From contig DIYR01000252.1 in the NCBI GenBank assembly GCA_002429085.1, positions 1 through 12,711 of the forward strand: a DNA stretch of 12,711 nt, written 5' to 3'. The position numbers and the translations under genes were made by a program. The stretch's first letter is position 1. Every line of letters begins with the position of its first letter. Positions 7,151 to 12,711 of the stretch are shown piece after piece. Source of the DNA: Flavobacteriales bacterium UBA6049. GTDB lineage: Bacteria > Bacteroidota > Bacteroidia > Flavobacteriales_G > Salibacteraceae. The notes under the pieces are model-generated. The model saw only the letters and a program-made list of their open reading frames with translations. It was not told the DNA's origin and did no database searches.

Positions 7151-7966
7151 ATGGGAAAAATAATTGCAATTGCCAATCAGAAAGGTGGAGTTGGAAAAAC
7201 AACAACAGCCATTATTCTGGCAGCTAGTTTAGGAGTATTAGAACAAAAGACTCTATTAGTAGATGCTGATCCTCAGGCAAATGCGACAAGTGGTGTTGGG
7301 TTTGATCCAAAAAACATCAAGACAAGTATCTACGAATGTTTATTAAATGAAACTGAACCCAAGGATATCATCTTAAAAACGGATACTCCTAATCTTGATA
7401 TTATTCCTGCACACATTGATTTGGTTGGGGCTGAGATTGAAATGATCAACCTACCGAACCGCGAAAAAATGATGCGCGCGGCACTGAGCAAAGTAAAAGA
7501 CGATTACGATTTTATCATTTTAGACTGCTCCCCTTCTTTAGGTTTGATAACCGTTAATTCACTTACTGCTGCAGACTCTGTAATTGTACCTGTGCAATGC
7601 GAATATTTTGCACTAGAAGGATTGGGTAAATTACTCAATACAGTTAAAATTGTTCAGAGTAGACTTAATACAGATCTTGAAATTGAGGGAATGTTGTTAA
7701 CCATGTATGATCAACGTTTACGCTTGGCCAACCAAGTTGTTGAAGAAGTGAAAATGCACTTCCAAGACATGGTTTTTGATACTGTAATTCACCGAAATAC
7801 TAAATTAGGAGAAGCGCCTAGTTTTGGTGAGTCTATTATCACCTTTGACGCCAGTTCGAAAGGTTCAATCAACTATTTAAATTTGGCACGTGAAATTTTA
7901 CAGAAAAACAACCTTACTCGTATAAGTGAGGATGACAAAATAATTGAATTAGGCACGGATGAGTAA
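7151..7966 (+). CDS. parA: Chromosome partitioning ATPase ParA/Soj
   Basis: ATPase of the MinD/ParA group that dimerises on DNA with ATP and is stimulated by ParB, moving newly replicated origin regions apart. The 271-aa protein starts directly with the deviant Walker A box KGGVGKTT (11-18), signature lysine K11 and P-loop K16. Walker A' is LLVDADPQAN (D38, D40) and Walker B is FIILDCSPSLG with D125. It has no N-terminal HTH, which identifies the small chromosomal type (Soj) as opposed to plasmid P1-type ParA. The ATG is preceded by a good SD. The stop overlaps the parB start by 8 nt, so the two are translated together. Confidence 0.96.
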   Translation: MGKIIAIANQKGGVGKTTTAIILAASLGVLEQKTLLVDADPQANATSGVGFDPKNIKTSIYECLLNETEPKDIILKTDTPNLDIIPAHIDLVGAEIEMINLPNREKMMRAALSKVKDDYDFIILDCSPSLGLITVNSLTAADSVIVPVQCEYFALEGLGKLLNTVKIVQSRLNTDLEIEGMLLTMYDQRLRLANQVVEEVKMHFQDMVFDTVIHRNTKLGEAPSFGESIITFDASSKGSINYLNLAREILQKNNLTRISEDDKIIELGTDE

Positions 7967-8846
7967 AAAAAAGCGCGCGCTAGGTCGTGGTTTAAGTGCT
8001 CTTTTAGAGCAGAACGAAACGGAAAGTACAGCATCACTTCCTGTAGAAACTCAAACAGGAAACGTAGCCGAAATAGCAATTGCTGAAATTGAGACTAATC
8101 CATTTCAACCTCGTACTCACTTTGAAGAACAAGCTTTACAAGAATTAGCAGATTCTATTAGAGTTCATGGAATTATTCAGCCTATTGCTGTTAGGCAAAT
8201 GGCTCCGAATAAGTACCAGCTTATTTCTGGAGAAAGAAGATTTAGAGCTTCTCAATTAGCTGGCTTAACTAGAATTCCAGCTTATTTACGAGTAGCTGAT
8301 GACCAAACCATGTTAGAAATGGCTTTGGTAGAGAATATTCAGAGAAGCGATCTAAATGCCATTGAAGTTGCTATCAGTTACCAGCGTTTGTTAGATGAAT
8401 GTAAGCTAACGCAAGAAGAACTTGGGCAGAAAGTAAGTAAGAACAGAGCTACTGTAACTAATTACTTGCGCTTATTAAAGTTAGCCGCTCCCGTGCAACT
8501 TGCCATCAGGGATAGAGAAATCTCTATGGGACATGCTCGTGCCCTTGCTGGCGCAGAAGGCGAAGAACTTCAAACAGAGTTGTTGGGACAGGTTTTGAGC
8601 GAAGAACTATCTGTTCGTCAAACAGAAGCTTTAGTGAAAGGCACAAAACCCGTTAAAAAAGCTGGTAAAAAACGTAGAACACGACAAGAATTAACATTTA
8701 TTCAGTCTAAACACGTAAAAGAACTAAAAGAATCTTTAGATAGTAGCGTTGAAGTAAGAATGGATGAAGCTGGAAAGGGCAAGATTTCAATCACATTCGA
8801 AGACGATGAGGATCTGTCAAGAATTCTCGATCTTCTTAACTCATAA
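7959..8846 (+). CDS. parB: Chromosome partitioning protein ParB/Spo0J
   Basis: DNA-binding CTPase clamp that loads at parS sites, spreads, and activates ParA. In the 295-aa protein, the basic N-terminus KKKRALGRGLSALLEQ (3-18) is the ParA-stimulating peptide. The ParB/Srx nucleotide domain spans about 37-130 and carries NPFQPR (47-52), GERRFRA (91-97, the CTP phosphate motif) and ENIQR (125-129). The helix-turn-helix for parS binding is near 151-173 (TQEELGQKVSKNRATVTNYL). A lysine/arginine-rich linker (about 228-242) leads to the C-terminal dimerisation domain (245-295). The ATG lies within the end of parA, in another frame. No canonical parS is visible in the window, so loading sites must lie elsewhere. 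Confidence 0.96.
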   Translation: MSKKKRALGRGLSALLEQNETESTASLPVETQTGNVAEIAIAEIETNPFQPRTHFEEQALQELADSIRVHGIIQPIAVRQMAPNKYQLISGERRFRASQLAGLTRIPAYLRVADDQTMLEMALVENIQRSDLNAIEVAISYQRLLDECKLTQEELGQKVSKNRATVTNYLRLLKLAAPVQLAIRDREISMGHARALAGAEGEELQTELLGQVLSEELSVRQTEALVKGTKPVKKAGKKRRTRQELTFIQSKHVKELKESLDSSVEVRMDEAGKGKISITFEDDEDLSRILDLLNS

Positions 8847-8851
8847 CTATT

Positions 8852-9412
8852 TTGAAAAAAGTACTGTTTGTTTGCGTTTTAATTAGTTCATGTTTGACTT
8901 CCATGGCTCAACTACAGCCAACAGGGAATCAGGATACAATTACCATACAACAGACAAAGCCACACTCTCCTAAAAAAGCTACGATTCTTTCAGCTTGTTT
9001 ACCTGGTGCTGGTCAGATCTACAATAAAAAGTATTGGAAACTTCCCCTTGTATATGGTGGAATTGGAACCAGCATCTATTTAGGTATTAGATATGGAGAA
9101 GATTACCGAGAATGGAGAGATGAGTATCGTTTAAAAGTTGATGGCGATGCTTCTACCGTAGGTGAGTATGACTATTTATCAGAAGCGGCAATTAGAGATC
9201 AGCGAGATACTTACAGGCGTTGGATGGAACTTTCCTATATCTCTGCTGGCCTTATTTACGTTCTTCAAATTGTAGATGCTAATGTTGATGCTCACCTTAT
9301 GGAGTTTGATGTGAGTGATGATTTAGCCTTAAGAGTTCAACCGCAAACGATCCAGCTCAATACGCAACAACCACCAGCTCTTGGTGTGGGGGTTACACTC
9401 AAAATCAAATAA
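8852..9412 (+). CDS. DUF5683-family exported/membrane protein, TTG start
   Basis: Function unknown; resembles the DUF5683 family that sits beside parAB in Bacteroidetes. The start is TTG: it lies 5 nt after parB and opens a perfect signal peptide, MKKVLFVCVL onward, with an SPase I site SMA|Q after residue 19. The next Met is residue 18, inside that peptide. The family core LPGAGQIYNKKYWKLPLVYGG (50-70) leads into a membrane segment (about 64-80). A charged stretch (82-125, with YREWRDEYR) follows, then a second segment (127-142) and the VDANVDAHL motif (141-149). Total length is 186 aa. Co-transcription with parAB and dapB-lepB suggests an envelope role, which is inference only. Confidence 0.85.
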   Translation: MKKVLFVCVLISSCLTSMAQLQPTGNQDTITIQQTKPHSPKKATILSACLPGAGQIYNKKYWKLPLVYGGIGTSIYLGIRYGEDYREWRDEYRLKVDGDASTVGEYDYLSEAAIRDQRDTYRRWMELSYISAGLIYVLQIVDANVDAHLMEFDVSDDLALRVQPQTIQLNTQQPPALGVGVTLKIK

Positions 9413-9419
9413 TCGTCAA

Positions 9420-10133
9420 ATGAAAATTGCTCTTATAGGTTATGGCAAAATGGGGAAAGCCATTGAAACAATTGCTATGGAAAGAGGCCATTCTATATCA
9501 GCTCGAATCAGTCAAACCAATCACCATGAATTAGAGAATGCCCTAGAGAATGCTGATTGTGCTATTGAGTTTACAAAACCTGATGCGGCTGTTACAAATA
9601 TTCAAAAAGCGCTAGCTTCAGGAACTCCAATTGTGGTAGGAACAACTGGATGGAACGATTCGTTAGATTCTGTTTCAGGCATGGTAAAAAACAAAAATGG
9701 TAGTCTTTTACATGCCAGTAACTTTAGTGTTGGCGTAAATCTATTTTTTGCGATCAACGAGAAGTTGGCCAAACTCATGACATCTCAACCTACGTACAAA
9801 GCAACCCTCGAAGAAATTCATCACATTCACAAGTTAGATGAACCTAGCGGAACTGCGATTAGTTTAGCTAGTCAAATTTCAGATAATCACCCACACTACT
9901 CTACTTGGCATTTAGGAACTGAATACAAAGCAAGCAGCCTTCCTATTGAGGCTAAACGAATCAATGAAACACCTGGCACACATTCAGTTAGCTATTCGTC
10001 TTCAATAGATACCATTTCAATAAAACATGAAGCACATAACCGAACAGGTTTTGCAACAGGTGCTGTACTTGCAGCAGAGTGGTTAGTTGATAAAAAGGGG
10101 ATCTTTACCATGAAAGATGTATTAGGAATTTGA
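9420..10133 (+). CDS. dapB: 4-hydroxy-tetrahydrodipicolinate reductase
   Basis: NAD(P)H-dependent reductase of the diaminopimelate pathway, supplying lysine and the peptidoglycan cross-linking residue. I chose the ATG at 9420 (237 aa), 7 nt after the DUF5683 stop. The frame is open further upstream, but only this start puts the Rossmann glycine motif IGYGKMG (6-12) at the N-terminus. EFTKPDA (50-56) and GTTGW (74-78) shape the cofactor site. EEIHHIHKLDEPSGTA (131-146) carries the catalytic H134 and K138, equivalent to H159 and K163 in E. coli DapB. The C-terminal HEAHNRTGFATGAVLAAEWL block is complete. The protein is shorter than the roughly 270-aa enterobacterial enzyme, as is common in Bacteroidetes. 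It sits inside the parAB-lepB operon. Confidence 0.96.
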   Translation: MKIALIGYGKMGKAIETIAMERGHSISARISQTNHHELENALENADCAIEFTKPDAAVTNIQKALASGTPIVVGTTGWNDSLDSVSGMVKNKNGSLLHASNFSVGVNLFFAINEKLAKLMTSQPTYKATLEEIHHIHKLDEPSGTAISLASQISDNHPHYSTWHLGTEYKASSLPIEAKRINETPGTHSVSYSSSIDTISIKHEAHNRTGFATGAVLAAEWLVDKKGIFTMKDVLGI

Positions 10134-10199
10134 TTAATCATTTTTAACAACCTCCCTCCTCTACATTCTTATATTTTCGCACAGAACATCATATTAATT

Positions 10200-11879
10200 A
10201 TGGCAATTATCATTTACGCTGTACTTTACATAGGCATTACGCTAGGGTTGTATTCACTTTTTCCAAAGGCAGGAAGACAAAGTTGGGAAGCACTTATCCC
10301 AGGATACAACTTCTTTATTTGGTTAAAGGTTATTAAGAAGCCTTGGTGGTGGCTTATCTTACTCGTTTTCCCTGGACCAAACATTATCATGTTTATGATT
10401 ATGAGTGTTAATCTAGGCACTGTTTTCGGAAAGCGTTCTCCTCAAGATGTTGCCTTAAATGCGTTTTTACCATTCGTAATGCTTCCATTATTAGGCTTTA
10501 AAGAGGAACCTAAATATGTAGGACCTATTGATCGCATTAAATATCCAAAAGGATCTGTATTAGAGTGGAGAGATGCCATTTTGTTTGCTGTTGTAGCTGC
10601 CAGCATTATTCGTACTTACACGTTTGAGGCATTTACCATCCCTACTTCTTCCATGGAAAAAGATATGTTAATTGGAGACTATCTTTTTGTAAGTAAGTTA
10701 AGCTATGGCCCTAAGGTTCCACAGACTCCATTGTCATTCCCATTTGCACACCACTCTTTACCATTAACAAACAACACAATCCCATCTTATTTAGAGTGGA
10801 TACATTTCGATTATAATCGTTTACCTGGTTTCGGTGGTGTTGAACGTAATGATGTGATGGTATTCAATTACCCAGCTGGTGATACGGTAGACGTAATAGT
10901 TCAATCTAACAACGGTTTTCAGCAAATGGTGAGAGATGGAGCTATCCAACTAATGAGCTCCGATTTCCGAAGTAAACAACCATTAAAAGATCATAAAGAA
11001 TATCTAGTACAAAGTAGAAGCCTTCTACTAAAAAGTAGAGAATTTACTATAAGACCAGTTGATAAACGAGAGCACTTTATTAAAAGATGTGTTGGAATAC
11101 CTGGAGATAGAATAGAAATTGAAAATGGCACTCTTTATGTGAACGGAGAACAAGCCGAAGCACCGGAGGATATGCAGTTCAACTACCTTGTTCAACTTAA
11201 AAAACCGTTTGAAGGTGGTGAAGCTGCAATGATGAAACTCAAAGAGGAATACGGTGTCAATTTTCAAGATGTACACCTGGTTGGTCGAAGTCGTTTAGTA
11301 TTGCTTCTTCCGTTAACTAAAGAAGCATTTGAACGAATTTCTGATGATCCAATGGTAGATCGTACTCAAAAGTTTACTCATCATAAAAATAAAATGAGTG
11401 GTTTTACGAAGCGTACAATCACGACACAATTCGATACCAATTACGTGAAGAAATTAGAAGCCATAGGTAACTATAACCCAGACTTAAACATATTCCCTAA
11501 CGACCCAAATTACCACTGGACAGAGGACAATTTTGGGCCTTTAACCATTCCTAAAAAAGGAGAAACTGTAGAATTAACTGCAGCTAACCTTCCTCTCTAC
11601 CACCGCATTATTTCTGTTTACGAGGGTAATGATTTAGCTATTAAGGATGGAATCATTTTGATCAACGGAAGTGAAGCTACCAGTTATACTTTCCAAATGG
11701 ATTACTACTGGCTAATGGGAGATAACAGGCATAATTCTGCTGATAGTCGTTTCTGGGGATTTGTACCTGAAGACCATGTAGTTGGAAAGGCTAGCATGGT
11801 ATGGATGTCTCTTGACCCTGAACTAGGATGGACAGATGGAAAAATTAGATGGAGTCGTTTCTTTTCGTTTGTTGACTAA
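10200..11879 (+). CDS. lepB: Signal peptidase I, long Bacteroidetes form with extra N-terminal membrane domain
   Basis: Membrane serine protease (S26) that removes signal peptides from exported proteins. The 559-aa protein is far longer than the 324-aa E. coli LepB. Residues 1-100 are an extra hydrophobic module, DUF5684-like, with predicted membrane segments near 2-20, 48-70 and 84-99. The usual membrane anchor is at about 125-140. Box B is FTIPTSSM with nucleophile S151. Box D is FIKRCVGIPGD with general-base K295, and box E is GDNRHNSADSRFWG (507-520). Between boxes D and E lies an insertion of about 130 residues (about 325-455) in the periplasmic part. The ATG is 66 nt after dapB, so an internal promoter is possible. 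The stop overlaps the stop of the opposing small gene by 4 nt, with no terminator between. Confidence 0.95.
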   Translation: MAIIIYAVLYIGITLGLYSLFPKAGRQSWEALIPGYNFFIWLKVIKKPWWWLILLVFPGPNIIMFMIMSVNLGTVFGKRSPQDVALNAFLPFVMLPLLGFKEEPKYVGPIDRIKYPKGSVLEWRDAILFAVVAASIIRTYTFEAFTIPTSSMEKDMLIGDYLFVSKLSYGPKVPQTPLSFPFAHHSLPLTNNTIPSYLEWIHFDYNRLPGFGGVERNDVMVFNYPAGDTVDVIVQSNNGFQQMVRDGAIQLMSSDFRSKQPLKDHKEYLVQSRSLLLKSREFTIRPVDKREHFIKRCVGIPGDRIEIENGTLYVNGEQAEAPEDMQFNYLVQLKKPFEGGEAAMMKLKEEYGVNFQDVHLVGRSRLVLLLPLTKEAFERISDDPMVDRTQKFTHHKNKMSGFTKRTITTQFDTNYVKKLEAIGNYNPDLNIFPNDPNYHWTEDNFGPLTIPKKGETVELTAANLPLYHRIISVYEGNDLAIKDGIILINGSEATSYTFQMDYYWLMGDNRHNSADSRFWGFVPEDHVVGKASMVWMSLDPELGWTDGKIRWSRFFSFVD

Positions 11880-12025
11880 AGTTGAATAAAATCAAAGTAT
11901 CCAACTTCAAATATTTTATCGTACAACAAGGCCATGGCTAATAGCATGGTTACTGCGAAAATGATACGAATTAGTTTTGTTCCTCCTGAGAGCTGATTTT
12001 GCTTATAGGGATGTTTTGATGCCAT
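11876..12025 (-). CDS. Small single-span membrane protein, 49 aa, unknown function
   Basis: This short frame is complete: ATG at 12025, TAG at 11878-11876, 49 residues. A polar, basic N-terminus (MASKHPYKQNQLSGGTK) is followed by one hydrophobic segment at about residues 18-35 (LIRIIFAVTMLLAMALLY). The tail is aromatic and acidic and ends FDFIQL. Lysine and arginine before the helix predict an inside N-terminus. The gene starts 18 nt after the stop of the metallophosphoesterase gene on the same strand, so the two are probably one transcript. Its stop overlaps the lepB stop tail to tail. Frame, spacing and membrane profile make a real gene likely, but I do not recognise the family. Confidence 0.65.
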   Translation of the reverse strand: MASKHPYKQNQLSGGTKLIRIIFAVTMLLAMALLYDKIFEVGYFDFIQL

Positions 12026-12043
12026 ACTCGCAAATTACTGCAC

Positions 12044-12711
12044 TTATTGTTCCATAACTTGAACAAATTGATGAGTAGTTAACAATCGTCCGTTAAATTG
12101 ATAGGCTGTTAATCGATTCATGCGGTAACTACAATAGTCTAAGCACGCGATATTTTTAGATAAAAGAGATATTTTTTCATCTCTTAAACAATAATGTCCC
12201 AAAAAGAGAGGTTTGACATCCCTGTATTCGGGAAGACGTTCTATAAATTCGGTATTGTTGGGAATATGATTTCCATCTTCAAACTGAACAATAGACAAGT
12301 CTTCAATTGTTGCTTTTGGTTGTTTACCCCACCATTTGATACGAACATAATATCTGGTTTTACCATCATTATCGATAAAGTCTATTCCTTTGGGAAGCCT
12401 ATATTCAACTCCCTTCAATAGGCGTTCTATAGTTTTGAATGCAAGCGTTCCTGGCTTAAACGCTTCTTCTAAAAAAACGTCATCTAACAAACTATTTTCA
12501 AAATGACTGTTTTCAATTAAATCAATGTATGACTGATCCCAACATGCATGAATGGCTCTGAATTGTTCATGGTCAATATAGATTGGCAGTGCTCTCATCC
12601 AAGCTATAAAAGCTGGCACTTCTTCTGAATACTCCTCAAAATCACTTAAGGTTTTCTCTACCTGTTTTAGATTATGCGAATTGTGTGAACGCAGGTATGA
12701 TCCGTTTTCTC
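12044..12711 (-). CDS. Calcineurin-like metallophosphoesterase, C-terminal part, 5' end outside window
   Basis: The frame is open to the right edge, so this is the last 222 or so residues of a longer protein; the GTG at 12619 is not a credible start because similarity-bearing sequence continues upstream (ENGSYLRSHN, FEEYSEEVPAFIAWMRALPI). The visible motifs fit the C-terminal half of Ser/Thr-phosphatase or ApaH-like metallophosphoesterases: a metal-ligand histidine in RAIHACWD, an inserted segment with GIDFIDNDGKTRYYVRIKWWGK-like character, a second histidine in PLFLGHYCL, and the closing ACLDYCSYRMNRLTAYQF block. The D-x-H, GDxxD and GNH motifs that hold the metals should lie beyond the edge. 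Substrate cannot be assigned; a phosphoprotein or dinucleoside polyphosphate is typical of the family. The small membrane protein gene follows after 18 nt. Confidence 0.8.
   Translation of the reverse strand, partial: ENGSYLRSHNSHNLKQVEKTLSDFEEYSEEVPAFIAWMRALPIYIDHEQFRAIHACWDQSYIDLIENSHFENSLLDDVFLEEAFKPGTLAFKTIERLLKGVEYRLPKGIDFIDNDGKTRYYVRIKWWGKQPKATIEDLSIVQFEDGNHIPNNTEFIERLPEYRDVKPLFLGHYCLRDEKISLLSKNIACLDYCSYRMNRLTAYQFNGRLLTTHQFVQVMEQ

Noticed and set aside
7882..7897. CACGTG core in parA, considered as a parS site
   Set aside because: Only about 11 of 16 positions agree with the consensus TGTTTCACGTGAAACA and the flanks are not palindromic. Other CACGTG words at about 2579 and 6204 are even poorer.
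9381..9419. Longer dapB start overlapping the DUF5683 gene
   Set aside because: It adds 13 residues before the Rossmann strand that no DapB needs; the ATG at 9420 fits the family exactly.

Overview
The window reads as a fragment of a Flavobacteriia-like Bacteroidetes chromosome. The evidence is low GC (about 38% over most of it), strong AGA/TTA/AAA codon bias, a TAnnTTTG-type -7 promoter element, and gene order and domain architectures typical of that group: parA-parB-DUF5683-dapB-lepB, a long LepB with an N-terminal membrane extension, a short 237-aa DapB, and an LVIVD-type lipoprotein. This is inference from composition and protein character; no search was run. The first ~1.26 kb is clearly different: GC is about 50-60% in the 60-base lines counted, codon use looks proteobacterial, and the protein family is the large AAA-ATPase/GAF/histidine kinase type. 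It joins the Bacteroidetes-like sequence inside a kinase gene, at the codons for the conserved H-box.

Layout. 1-1942 (+): 5'-truncated sensor histidine kinase with a sharp composition break near 1260. 1941-1968: hairpin terminator for the minus strand. 1994-4731 (-): arginase followed after 2 nt by argS, with a recognisable Bacteroidetes promoter at about 4753-4781. 4825-5472 (+): endonuclease III lacking the iron-sulfur cluster cysteines. 5603-6820 (+): exported beta-propeller-like lipoprotein, closed by a strong terminator. 6871-7150: leader region of the next operon, with a nested inverted repeat. 7151-11879 (+): parA, parB, DUF5683 protein, dapB, lepB, tightly packed. 11876-12025 (-): a 49-aa single-span membrane protein whose stop overlaps the lepB stop. 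12044-12711 (-): C-terminal part of a calcineurin-like metallophosphoesterase that continues past the right edge.

How the genes work together. The plus-strand operon couples chromosome segregation (ParA ATPase, ParB CTPase/DNA clamp) to envelope growth: DapB makes the meso-diaminopimelate/lysine precursor, LepB removes signal peptides, and the DUF5683 protein is itself exported. On the minus strand, arginase and arginyl-tRNA synthetase use the same amino acid and are probably one transcript. No mobile element, CRISPR array, rRNA or tRNA was seen. The window is mostly housekeeping. The points that deserve a second look are the chimeric kinase, the cluster-less endonuclease III, the small membrane protein opposite lepB, and the structured leader of parA.
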